64,000 nt of DNA from CAZTTG01 sp964615935 (lineage in GTDB: Bacteria > Planctomycetota > UBA1135 > GCA-002686595): positions 1 to 64,000 of the forward strand of contig CAZTTG010000009.1 of the NCBI GenBank assembly GCA_964615935.1, written 5' to 3'. The notes beneath the pieces are model-generated. The model saw nothing but the letters and a program-made list of their open reading frames with translations. It made no database searches and was not told where the DNA came from. Within the stretch, counting starts at the first letter, position 1; the number at the start of each line of letters is the position of its first letter. Of the stretch, positions 30,544 to 38,874 are shown piece after piece. The translations under genes and the position numbers were made by a program.

Positions 30544-31719
30544 GTGGCCGGCCCCCGACGTCGCGTACCCATACCCCTGAGCCGTCGCCTCGATGACCTG
30601 CGCCGAGGGCCGGTCAGCCTGCTGGTATGGTTGATCGCCGCGGGTCTGTGCGTGGTCCTGCTCGAGCGTCGCTCGCAGCGTGCCACCTGCCTGGGGATTG
30701 CGCGTCCCCTGGAGCACACGGTGTCGGCCAGAAGCGATGGGACCGTCACTGCGGTGCTGGTCGACCTCTATCAGGAGGTGCGGGCGGGCGACGTGCTCGT
30801 GCAGCTCGACGAGGCGCAGCTCGTGGCACGGCTGGAGACGGCTCGCGCGGAGCTGGTCCGTCTACGGGCGGACCTCTCGGCGCGGCGAACGGAACTGGAG
30901 CGGACGCTCCTGGCCGAGACCTCCTCGGACGTAGCCGAGCTGCGACGTTTCCTGGTGGACGAGGAAGCTCGGGAGCTGGACCTGCTCGCGCTCCGCGCGG
31001 AGCTGGCCGAGGAGCGCATCGAGCTCGAGCGCCGGGCCGTGGCCGCCGCTCGCCAGGCGGTGCTGGTCGAGGAGGGCCTGGGCGAGGCGGCGAAGCTCCA
31101 GGACCTTCGACTGAAACACGAGGCCCTGAAGGGCGGCCTCGAGGAGAACGAGCGGCTCCTCGCGCTTCGCGAATCGGCCCTCGAGGCGGCGCGCGCGCGC
31201 CGCGGGGCATTCCAGGGGACGATGGCCGCCGAGCCCGGACCGGACCCGATCCTCGAGCCACTGCGGCAGGCCGTGGAGGTACAGGGCCAGCGGCTGGCCG
31301 AGATCGAGATCGAGAGCGCCGGCCTGATCACACGGGCCGCGACCGACGGGCGCGTGGCGGCGCTGCTGGCCTCGCCGGGGCAGGCCGTCCTGCAGGGACA
31401 GGTGCTGCTCACGATCACCGCCTCGACGCCGGGGGGAATCATGGCCTGGTGGCCGGAGGAGAGCCGGCGACCCGCCCCCGAGGCCCTCTTCGAGGTATTC
31501 CGCCCCTCCACCCCCGAGGAGGTGGCCGCCACCCGCCTCGAGCGCCTGGGCCCGGCGGTGGAGGAGCTTCCGCGTCGCCTGTGGCGCAACACGAGCCTCC
31601 CCGAGCACGGGCGCCCCCTGCTCCTGGCTGCGGCACCTGGCCTGGAACTCCAACCCGGTGAGATCGTTGCAGTGCGCCTGACATCACTTCCCTCCGCTAA
31701 ACCCCCTGACCGAAGATGA
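30544..31719 (+). CDS. HlyD-type membrane fusion (periplasmic adaptor) protein
   Basis: A 391-residue adaptor. Membrane helix at about 24-40 (SLLVWLIAAGLCVVLL); first lipoyl half at about 58-84 (ARSDGTVTAVLVDLYQEVRA); a long Ala/Glu/Arg/Leu-rich coiled coil (about 86-250); second lipoyl half (about 262-295; ATDGRVAALLASPGQAV); then a beta-barrel part. Such proteins usually bridge an inner-membrane transporter and an outer-membrane channel. No ABC, RND or MFS exporter or TolC homologue is adjacent, which is odd. GTG start at 30544, one base after the DUF4956 stop, with GGAGG upstream. The following CotH gene starts one base after its TGA. Possibly it carries or anchors the product of the VTC/DUF4956 pair through the periplasm. 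Confidence 0.85.
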   Translation: MAGPRRRVPIPLSRRLDDLRRGPVSLLVWLIAAGLCVVLLERRSQRATCLGIARPLEHTVSARSDGTVTAVLVDLYQEVRAGDVLVQLDEAQLVARLETARAELVRLRADLSARRTELERTLLAETSSDVAELRRFLVDEEARELDLLALRAELAEERIELERRAVAAARQAVLVEEGLGEAAKLQDLRLKHEALKGGLEENERLLALRESALEAARARRGAFQGTMAAEPGPDPILEPLRQAVEVQGQRLAEIEIESAGLITRAATDGRVAALLASPGQAVLQGQVLLTITASTPGGIMAWWPEESRRPAPEALFEVFRPSTPEEVAATRLERLGPAVEELPRRLWRNTSLPEHGRPLLLAAAPGLELQPGEIVAVRLTSLPSAKPPDRR

Positions 31720-31720
31720 A

Positions 31721-31752
31721 GTGGTCATGAGATCATCCGCAACCAGCTGCCT
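31721..31752 (+). repeat. Repeat A, copy 1: start of the second CotH gene
   Basis: The first 32 bases of the CotH gene recur at 34429-34460 with about four differences (GTGGTCATGAGATCATCCGC here). Similarity reaches a few bases further upstream into the ribosome-site region. Confidence 0.75.
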
Positions 31753-34270
31753 GGCAGCAGCAACATTGGCCGTCGTGCTATCGAGCTCTCACGCCACCGC
31801 ACAGTTCACCCCCCACGCCCACCCCAGGTTCGAAGGCGACGCGGTCCACACCATCCAGTTGACCTTCCTGCAGCCCAACTGGTGGAATCTGCTCGTCGCG
31901 AACTTCGAGGGACAGCCCGATCCCCTCTACCTCGAGGCCCAGTTCGACTGGGAGAACGTGCACTACGACCAGATCGGCGTGCGCTTCAAGGGTCACAGCA
32001 GCTACAACAGCTACCCCGGCCAGAAGAAGCCCTTCAAGCTCAAGTTCGACGAGTACGTCTCGGGCCAGAAGGTCTACGGTCTGGACCTCGTCAACCTGAA
32101 CAATGCCTTCAAGGACCCCAGCTTCGCGCGCGAGAAGTGCTTCTACGAGCTGGCGGCGGAGGCTGGGCTTCCCGCCAGCCGGGCCAACTACGCCGCCCTG
32201 TATATCAATGGCATCTACTGGGGTCTGTACGGCCTCGTCGAGGACGTCGATCAGGAGTACATCGAGAGCCGCTTCGGGGACGCCGAGGACGGCAATCTCT
32301 GGAAGGGCGATCCGCGCGGAACGCTGGAGTACAAGGGCAGCGATCCCAGCGCCTACTACAACGATTACGAGCTGCAGACGAACACCTCGGTCAACGACTG
32401 GACGGCGCTGGTGGAGCTGATCGACGCCCTGAACAACACTCCCATCTCGAATCTGGCGGACACCCTGCACCCGCTCATGGACACCAATCTGGCCATGGCC
32501 ATGCTGGCGGTGAACAACCTGACCGTCAATCTCGACTCGTACGCCGGCCCGGGTCACAACCACTACCTGTATCACCGCGAGAGCGATGATCGTTTCGCCT
32601 TCAATCCCTGGGATGGAAACGAGGCCTGGGGTGCCTTCAGCATGGGAATGTCGATCCCGGCCCTGAGAACACTGTCTCCCCTGTGGCTGAACAACCCATC
32701 CACCTCGCGGCCGTTGGGCAACCAGTGCTGGGCGGTGTCGGAGTTCGTCGACCTCTACTACGGCCACATCCGCCGCCTGATGGCCCATGGAGCCGACCCG
32801 GACACGCTGCTGGCGCGCATGGAGGAGCTGCGCGACCTGGTGCGCCCCTACGTGGTGGCCGACACGCAGAAGATGTACAGCGACCAGCAGTTCGAGGACG
32901 CCATGCAGCTCGACATCAGCGTCGGGCCCGGTGGCTCCGTTCCCGGTCTGGATCCCTTCATCCGCATGCGCCACACCTACCTCGAGGGGCAGCTGGGCGC
33001 CTGGAGCGCCACCGATGACATCGTGCTCAACGAGATGATGGCCATGAACCAGACCACCATCGCGGATGAGTGGGGGGACTACGACGACTGGATCGAGATC
33101 GCAAACACGGGAACCCAGGCAATCTCGCTCTCGGGGCTGACCATGAGCGACGATCCGGGGGATCCGACCGCCTATGCCTTCCCGGCCGACGTCCTGAACC
33201 CGGGAGACCACTACATCGTGTGGGCCGACGACGAGCCCACGCAGGGCGCCCAGCACGCCCCCTTCAAACTCAGCGGGGACGGCGAGAGCGTCTACCTGTA
33301 CGACGGCGCCCATCTCATCGACACCACCACCTTCCACGACCTGGGCAACGACGAGGCCTACGGCCGTTTCGAGGATGGTACCGGGGACTGGACCTACGGC
33401 CTGATGCCCACACCGGGAGCGGCCAACCTACAGCAGGTGGGCACCGGCGAGCTGTTCATCAACGAATTCCTGGCCAGCAATGAGACCACCAACTTCGACG
33501 AGAGCGGCGACTATGACGACTGGGTGGAGCTGTACAACCCCGGCACCACGGCTGTCGACCTGACCGGCTACCATCTGACCGACGACCTCTCCGCTCCGCT
33601 CCAGTGGACCTTCCCGGCGGTCTCCATCCCTGCGGACGGCCTTCTGTTGGTGTGGTGCGACGACGAAGTCAGCCAGGGTCCCCTGCATGCCAACTTCAAG
33701 CTGGGCGCCAGCGGCGAGGAGATCGCCCTGACGGGGCCTGACACCGCCGGCAACCCGTTGATCGACAGCTACGTCTTCGGGGGGCAGACGACCGACGTGA
33801 GCGAGGGCCGGGAGAGCGATGGGGCGGCGTCCTGGGTCTTCTTCACCGAGCCCACGCCCGAGGCCACGAACGCGCCATCCTGCACCAGCCCGCTGCCCTA
33901 CGGGATTGGCAAGCTGAACTCAATCGGGACCGTGCCCTTCCTCTACTACGAGGGGACTCCCAGCGCGTCCACCAACGACCTCGACCTTCTGATCACCAAG
34001 GCTGTTCCTCTCAAGCCGGTGCTGGCCTTCTACGGCCAGGGCCGCGACCAGAAGCCCTTCATGGGCGGCACGCTGTGGACCTCGGCGCCCTTCCAGCGCA
34101 TGAGCCCGCAGCAGCTGAGCGGCGCTGGCGAGGCCGTCTATGCCATCGACATCGACGTCTCGATGGTGGGCCAGACCCGCAACTACATGGGCTGGTTCCG
34201 AGACCCTGGCCACCCCAGCGGCTACGACGTGGGCCTGACGAACGCCCTGGAGGTGGTCTTCTGCCCCTGA
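31721..34270 (+). CDS. Second secreted CotH-kinase family protein with two lamin-tail domains
   Basis: An 849-residue exported protein, GTG start at 31721 (an ATG at 31727 fits equally). Signal peptide to about residue 27 (SSSHATAQF). CotH kinase domain about 35-425 with GVRFKGHSSYNSY (about 86), LVNLNNAFKDPSFAREKC, 'YINGIYWGLYGLVEDVD' and NPWDGNEAW (about 294), giving a fuller set of CotH motifs than in the 26421 protein. Two lamin-tail domains follow (about 433-573 and 578-713; both contain DYDDWxE and DDEPTQGAQHA or DDEVSQGPLHA), then a divergent copy of the shared C-terminal module (about 720-849). It is the last gene of the tight cluster. Short stretches of this gene recur at the start of the next one. 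Confidence 0.9.
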   Translation: MVMRSSATSCLAAATLAVVLSSSHATAQFTPHAHPRFEGDAVHTIQLTFLQPNWWNLLVANFEGQPDPLYLEAQFDWENVHYDQIGVRFKGHSSYNSYPGQKKPFKLKFDEYVSGQKVYGLDLVNLNNAFKDPSFAREKCFYELAAEAGLPASRANYAALYINGIYWGLYGLVEDVDQEYIESRFGDAEDGNLWKGDPRGTLEYKGSDPSAYYNDYELQTNTSVNDWTALVELIDALNNTPISNLADTLHPLMDTNLAMAMLAVNNLTVNLDSYAGPGHNHYLYHRESDDRFAFNPWDGNEAWGAFSMGMSIPALRTLSPLWLNNPSTSRPLGNQCWAVSEFVDLYYGHIRRLMAHGADPDTLLARMEELRDLVRPYVVADTQKMYSDQQFEDAMQLDISVGPGGSVPGLDPFIRMRHTYLEGQLGAWSATDDIVLNEMMAMNQTTIADEWGDYDDWIEIANTGTQAISLSGLTMSDDPGDPTAYAFPADVLNPGDHYIVWADDEPTQGAQHAPFKLSGDGESVYLYDGAHLIDTTTFHDLGNDEAYGRFEDGTGDWTYGLMPTPGAANLQQVGTGELFINEFLASNETTNFDESGDYDDWVELYNPGTTAVDLTGYHLTDDLSAPLQWTFPAVSIPADGLLLVWCDDEVSQGPLHANFKLGASGEEIALTGPDTAGNPLIDSYVFGGQTTDVSEGRESDGAASWVFFTEPTPEATNAPSCTSPLPYGIGKLNSIGTVPFLYYEGTPSASTNDLDLLITKAVPLKPVLAFYGQGRDQKPFMGGTLWTSAPFQRMSPQQLSGAGEAVYAIDIDVSMVGQTRNYMGWFRDPGHPSGYDVGLTNALEVVFCP
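34021..34090 (+). repeat. Repeat B, copy 1: C-terminal module segment of the second CotH gene
   Basis: About 70 bases coding LAFYGQGRDQKPFMGGTLWT recur with small gaps at 34455-34526, including the identical run GAAGCCCTTCATGGGCGGCA. Confidence 0.7.
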
Positions 34271-34428
34271 TATGGATGGACCTGTCAAGCCCTGACTGAC
34301 GGAGTGATACTGAGTCGTCTTGGAGTGAAGTGGTTCACCGATCTTCGGGTGTGCCTCCCAAAAACTCCGTACGGTCCTCCAGGGCCCTCTAGGGGATTCT
34401 CGGAAGGGACACCCCGATCGATGAAACA

Positions 34429-34460
34429 GTGGCCATGAGATCATCCGCAACCGGCTGCTC
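34429..34460 (+). repeat. Repeat A, copy 2
   Basis: Matches the first 32 bases of the CotH gene at 31721-31752 and supplies the start codons (GTG 34429, ATG 34435) of the propeller gene. Confidence 0.75.
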
Positions 34461-34526
34461 GCCTTCTGCCGCCAAGGGGCGACGAGAAGCCCTTCATGGG
34501 CGGCACGCCGCGGACCTCGACGCCCG
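34455..34526 (+). repeat. Repeat B, copy 2
   Basis: Matches 34021-34090 (C-terminal part of the CotH gene), joined directly to repeat A copy 2. In the original gene the two segments are about 2.3 kb apart, so this looks like an internally deleted CotH copy. Confidence 0.7.
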
Positions 34527-35743
34527 CGCTCGCGCCGGTCGCCTCCTCCTCCTGGCCCTGGCGCTTCCCGCGCTCGGCCCGGCCGCCCGCGCGCAGGGCT
34601 GGCCCGGGGGCTCCGGGGTGGAGATCGGCGGGGTGGGCCAGCCGGGCGGGCTCCCGACGGGCTTCGAGCCGAGCGGCGCCGCCTGGCACGCCGGGCGACA
34701 GGAGCTCGTGGTCGTGGGCGACGGTGGTCGGGTGGCGGCCATGGACCGGGACGGGCAGCAAGTGACCGTCTGGACGGTGTTCGGCGACCTGGAGTCCGTG
34801 GCGGTGGCCGACCCGCTCTCCACTCTGGTCTACCTGGGGCACGAGAAGCCCGAGATGGTGCTCGAGCTCGACCTCGCCACCGGGCTGCTCACCGGCGAGC
34901 AGTGGAACCTGACGCCCTGGATGGGGAGCTCCTCCGATCAAGGGCTCGAGGGCTTGACCTTCGCCGACGGCCTGTTCCTGGCCGGGCGACAGTCCGACGG
35001 GAGGATCTTCCGCTTCGACCTCCAGCCGGGAGGCGTCGTCGTGCCCGGGGGCACCTTCGCCTCCCACCTCGGCCGCGACGACCTCTCCGGTCTCCACTAC
35101 GAGCCGGAGGCCGACGTGCTCTACGCCATCCACGATGGCCACGACGTGATCGTCGAGTACGACGGCCAGGACGTCTTCCTGCGCGAGTACTCCCTGCCCG
35201 GCGACAACCAGGAGGGCGTGGCCCTGGCTCCCTGCTGCCCGGGAGGGGCGGCGAGCGTCTTCCTGGCCGAGGACTCGGGCCAGGCGTAGCGCCACGAGGG
35301 CTACCCGATCACCTGCATCGGCTCGCTCGTCTACTGCACCGCCAAGCTCAACTCGCAGGGCTGCCTGCCGGCCATCGGCCATTCCGGCCATCCCAGCGCC
35401 ACGGCCCCCGTCCCCTTCGTGATCGGCGCGGTCCAGGTCGTCAACAACAAGAGCGGCCTCCTCTTCTACGGCCTCGCCGGCCGCTGCGCCCTTCCCTTCC
35501 AGGGCGGCCTCCTCTGCGCCACTCCTCCCCTGCGGCGGACGTCGATACAGAGCTCCGGCGGCAACCCGCCGCCCGACGATTGCTCGGGGTCCTTCCACTT
35601 CGACTTCAACGCCTGGATGCAGGGCGGCGCCGACCCGGACCTCGTCCCCGGCGTTCAGGTGAACGGTCAGCACTGGTACCGGGATCCGCAGAGTCCCAGC
35701 ACCACCGGGCTCACCGACGCGATCGAGTTCTCGGTGTGCCCCT

Positions 35744-35906
35744 AGTGGGGTGAGTCAGAGATTCGGCACATATGTCGAGCCGCCTGGACGCCCCTGGCTG
35801 CGTTGCGCCTTCTCCGAGTATCACAGCGAATACGCGTCGTCGGCGCGCCTTGCCAGGAACGCCCATTCGGCCCGGCATATGCACCGAATCTCTGACTCAC
35901 CCCACT
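35744..35906. mobile_element. 163-bp MITE-like element / long inverted repeat
   Basis: A 31-base arm at 35744-35774 (AGTGGGGTGAGTCAGAGATT...) is the inverse complement of 35876-35906 with only two mismatches. The bases inside the arms continue to pair imperfectly (for about 24 further bases roughly 18 match), so the whole element could fold into one long hairpin. It carries no gene. It fills the gap between two convergent stops: its left end supplies the AG of the TAG at 35743-35745, and its right end lies 8 bases from the stop at 35914. Either a small non-autonomous transposon or a large bidirectional terminator. I see no clear target-site duplication and no second copy in the window. Confidence 0.65.
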
Positions 35907-35913
35907 GCGCGGG

Positions 35914-38010
35914 CTACCGGCCCCTCGCGCGGCCTCGAAGCAGGCCGATCTCCGCCAGGCCCACCGCGGAGGTGCGCCCGCTGCGCGGGATGCGCTCCAG
36001 GATGCGGACCTCGAGGCGGCGGATGCTGCGCGTGCGGTCGAGGCGCAGGACGGCGGGCTCGAGGGAGTCGCGGGAGAAGCGGGCGGTGAAGCGGTCCCGC
36101 CCGTCCAGGACGACCTCGGCGCGGGCGATCGCGTCGTACCGCCCCCGGTCCTGCGGGCGGGCGTCGGCTCCCCCCAGGGTGATCGCGTCGATCCGAATCG
36201 GCTTCCCGAAGGCGAGGGAGATGGAGGGCTGCAGGTCGGTGCTCCTGGCCACCCAGGCGGTGGACTGCAGGCCGTCCACCGCCTGCTTCGCCGATCCACT
36301 GGAGCTCGCCGACGAGGACTCGATCGAGACCTCCTGGCCGCCGAGCAGGTTCCGCGAGGCATCCAGCGCGCAGGGCAGCATCCAGTCCGAGAGGACGTCC
36401 TCGACCACGAGCTCGAAGCCGTCCGCCTCGAGCTCCACTGGTGGCGCGTCCGGCGACTGACCGCCCGGCACGACGCGCACCAGCGCGCGGACCCGGTGGG
36501 CGCCCGCCCGGTCGAAGACGTGCTGCGTGGGGTACTTCTCGCCCTCCCAGCCCCTCGCGGGATCGCCCTCGACGGTGGCGACCGGCTTGCCATCGACGAG
36601 GTACACCACCTCCGTCACGCGCGGTCCGCGGCCGCCGTGGCCGTGCTCGCGCAGCACCTCCTCGTCGAAGCCGTCGATCCACACGGCCAGGGTCCCGCTG
36701 CCCGTGCCGCGCAGGCGCACGGCCCCCTCGGAGACGTGCACCCGCTCGCTGCGGAGCTGCGGGCCGGTCCGGGGCGCGGTCGCGCGCTGCAGGAAGAGGA
36801 GCGCGAAGCAGGAGGCCGACTCGGGGTCGCGGGCCGGCCACTCGCCGGTCTCGAGCTGGTCGATGACCAGGCGCCGCGCGCCCTCCAGGTACCAGTCGTG
36901 CCCGCCGATCTCGTCGAGCTCCAGGAGCGCGCCCACTCGCTCCAGACCGTAGAGGTAGTACTCGAGCCACGCGCCCCCGCCGGGGTTGCGATCGACCGAG
37001 AAGCTCCCGGCCAGCCAGGCCAGGGCGCGCTTCTGGGCGCGGTCGATGGCCAGGGACTCCCGGCTCCCGAGGCGGCGGCCCAGTCCGTCGCGGCAGATCT
37101 CGAGCACGGCGATGCCCGCGGCGGTCATGGAGCCGGTGGGCTCCATTCCGGGGGGCATCCCGGGCCGGCCGCCGACGCCCCCGCCCATGGGGGGCATCGG
37201 GCCTCCGGGGCGATAGCGGAAGCCCGCCACCTCCTCCACGCCGCTCGAGGTGCGGCCGCCGGCGACGCGGACGGGGACCGAGCGCGGCTCCTCCTGGTAC
37301 TCGTAGGTCGCCTCGAGGAGCTGGCTCCAGGCCTTGTGGGGGACCTTGAGCCCCGCCAGCCGCGCCGCGCGCAGGCCCAGGGCGGCGAACTGCGTGTTGG
37401 AGAGGTCGGGGCGATCCGGAGGCCCCGGGCCCATGCCGCCCCTGGGGTCGGGCGCATCCGGAGGTCCCGGGCCCATGCCGCCCCTGGATTCGGGCGGATC
37501 GGGATAGCTGAAGGAGCCCTCCTGCCACTCGAGGAGCATCTCCAGGAGCTCCTTCATCCGCTCCTTCCGGCCTGGATCGCGCAGCTCGTGGTAGGCCAGC
37601 AGCAGGCAGGCGACCGTGTAGGTCTTGTCCGGCGTGCGCCAATCCACGCACGCGAAGCCCCGCTGGATCGCCGGGTGCGCCGGAGGGATACCGGACTCCA
37701 GGAGCGTGTACAGCGAGAGCGCGGTCTGCCCGCTGCCGTAGTCCCCGGCGTAGCCCCCCCAGGAGCCGTCGCGGAGCTGACCGGAGAGCAGATACTCGAT
37801 CCCGCGATCGATGGCCTCGTCGATCGCGGGCTGCAGCGAGGGCAGGTCCTGGGCGGCGATCCGGCCGCGCCCGGGCCCCGGCCGCCGCTCGCCCCTCTGG
37901 GCGGGGGCGGTCTCCGGGAGGATCAGGGCCCAGAGGAGCGCGGCGAGGGCGAGCGAGGCGCGGGGAAGGGGGCGGGCGATCGCTCGACGGGGGGGTGAGG
38001 GGCGGGGCAT
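35914..38010 (-). CDS. Secreted prenyltransferase/squalene-oxidase-repeat protein with discoidin-like C-terminus
   Basis: A 698-residue exported protein. After an Arg/Pro-rich N-region a signal helix (about 20-38, ASLALAALLWALILPETAPA) precedes an alpha/alpha-toroid domain (about 55-460) with repeats such as IEYLLSGQLRDGSWGG and IDRAQKRALAWLAGSF, the fold seen in squalene cyclases, prenyltransferases and complement-like proteins. No DXDD cyclase motif is seen, so it is probably not a cyclase. A beta region (about 460-550) and a discoidin/F5-8-type-C domain (about 556-690; KQAVDGLQSTAWVA) follow and may bind sugars. Two copies of RGGMGPGPPDxPD form a flexible Gly/Pro linker in the toroid. The protein at 55103-57616 has a similar toroid. 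Confidence 0.82.
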   Translation of the reverse strand: MPRPSPPRRAIARPLPRASLALAALLWALILPETAPAQRGERRPGPGRGRIAAQDLPSLQPAIDEAIDRGIEYLLSGQLRDGSWGGYAGDYGSGQTALSLYTLLESGIPPAHPAIQRGFACVDWRTPDKTYTVACLLLAYHELRDPGRKERMKELLEMLLEWQEGSFSYPDPPESRGGMGPGPPDAPDPRGGMGPGPPDRPDLSNTQFAALGLRAARLAGLKVPHKAWSQLLEATYEYQEEPRSVPVRVAGGRTSSGVEEVAGFRYRPGGPMPPMGGGVGGRPGMPPGMEPTGSMTAAGIAVLEICRDGLGRRLGSRESLAIDRAQKRALAWLAGSFSVDRNPGGGAWLEYYLYGLERVGALLELDEIGGHDWYLEGARRLVIDQLETGEWPARDPESASCFALLFLQRATAPRTGPQLRSERVHVSEGAVRLRGTGSGTLAVWIDGFDEEVLREHGHGGRGPRVTEVVYLVDGKPVATVEGDPARGWEGEKYPTQHVFDRAGAHRVRALVRVVPGGQSPDAPPVELEADGFELVVEDVLSDWMLPCALDASRNLLGGQEVSIESSSASSSGSAKQAVDGLQSTAWVARSTDLQPSISLAFGKPIRIDAITLGGADARPQDRGRYDAIARAEVVLDGRDRFTARFSRDSLEPAVLRLDRTRSIRRLEVRILERIPRSGRTSAVGLAEIGLLRGRARGR
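37411..37494 (-). repeat. Tandem 42-bp repeat, two copies
   Basis: 37411-37452 and 37453-37494 are near-identical and encode two copies of RGGMGPGPPDxPD inside the toroid protein; a length-variable Gly/Pro linker is the likely result. Confidence 0.75.
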
Positions 38011-38126
38011 GAGCGGTATGGAACCCGTTGGCCGGGCGGGGGTTCCGTGCTTATGGATCGAGGAAGGTGAGAGCGGGATGAGAACGGACCGTCGGCTACC
38101 ATTTCGAGCGCGGACCGACCGCGATC

Positions 38127-38798
38127 ATGGAGGAGGACCTCGAGGACCGACTGGGCATCCCGGAGCTGAGGGCCGGCTTCCTCGAGTACAGCCGTCAGGC
38201 CTGGGCGCGCGTCGCGGATCGCCAGCCGCGGCGCATCCTCGACGTCGGCTGCGGCCGGGGGGAGGGGACGCTGGAGCTGGCCCGCCTCTCCAAGGGTAGC
38301 ATTCTCGGGATCGACCTCGACGAGGGCGCCCTGCGCGTGCTGAGGAGTCGGATCGAGGCGGCCGGCCTCGGCGATCGGATCGGGGTCCGCCGCAGCGACC
38401 TGCTCGACTCCGGGCTCGAGGCCGGCAGCTTCGATCTCGTCTGGGCGGAGGGCTCCCTGCATCTGATGGACGAGGCCGCCGGGATGAAGGAGTGCCGGCG
38501 GATCCTGGCGCCGGGGGGGCACCTGATCCTGGCCGAGACGGTCTCGTGGATCGAGCGCCTGCTCTCCCGACTCCCCGGCCTCGGCTTCGAGGAGGTGGGG
38601 AGGATCCCCTGGGCGAGCGGGTGCTGGTGGACGGACTACTACGAACCCCTGGAGCGGAGGATCGAGGAGCTGCGGGTGAGCAGCGCGGGCGCGCGGGACC
38701 CGAGGGGCCTGGGCCGCTACGAGGGCGAGATCGACATGGTGCGCCGGAGCCCGGCGGCCTTCGACTGCGCTCACCTCATCCTCCGCAGTGCGGACTGA
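38127..38798 (+). CDS. Class I SAM-dependent methyltransferase
   Basis: A 223-residue cytoplasmic methyltransferase with the Rossmann-type fold. RILDVGCGRGEGTLELA (about residues 35-51) is motif I, GSILGIDLDEGAL gives the acidic residue that binds the ribose of SAM, SFDLVWAEGSLHLMD is motif II/III, and LAPGGHLILAE is the typical post-III strand. The closest relatives by pattern are UbiE/Methyltransf_11-type enzymes acting on small molecules; the substrate is not predictable. Divergent from the toroid gene (116 bp). A TACCAT hexamer at 38097 may be its -10. Confidence 0.85.
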   Translation: MEEDLEDRLGIPELRAGFLEYSRQAWARVADRQPRRILDVGCGRGEGTLELARLSKGSILGIDLDEGALRVLRSRIEAAGLGDRIGVRRSDLLDSGLEAGSFDLVWAEGSLHLMDEAAGMKECRRILAPGGHLILAETVSWIERLLSRLPGLGFEEVGRIPWASGCWWTDYYEPLERRIEELRVSSAGARDPRGLGRYEGEIDMVRRSPAAFDCAHLILRSAD

Positions 38799-38874
38799 TC
38801 CTCGTGTATCATCTGGAACCCCACCGCCGCCCGGCGGCGGCGCGATCCCCGCACGCATTCGAAGAGGAGGAGCG

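Larger units (their letters stand above)
34429..35745 (+). pseudogene. SdiA-regulated-type beta-propeller protein gene, split by an in-frame TAG
   Basis: One reading frame of 439 codons interrupted by a single TAG at 35287-35289. Before the stop: a long N-region, a hydrophobic signal segment (RLLLLALALPALGPAARAQG), then an SdiA-regulated/phytase-like propeller (ESVAVADPLSTLVYLGHEKP, SDQGLEGLTFADGLFLAGRQ, DDLSGLHYEPEADVLYAIHD, GDNQEGVALAP, FLAEDSGQA). After it, in the same frame, is a complete C-terminal module (YCTAKLNSQGCLP to QHWYRDPQSP, ending EFSVCP). Relatives have an aromatic residue where the stop lies (AEDSGxxW), so TGG to TAG is the simplest change. Function is unknown; such propellers may bind or cleave phosphoester or lipid substrates outside the cytoplasm. 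The first 100 bases are a mosaic of the CotH gene. Sequencing error is possible. Confidence 0.75.
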
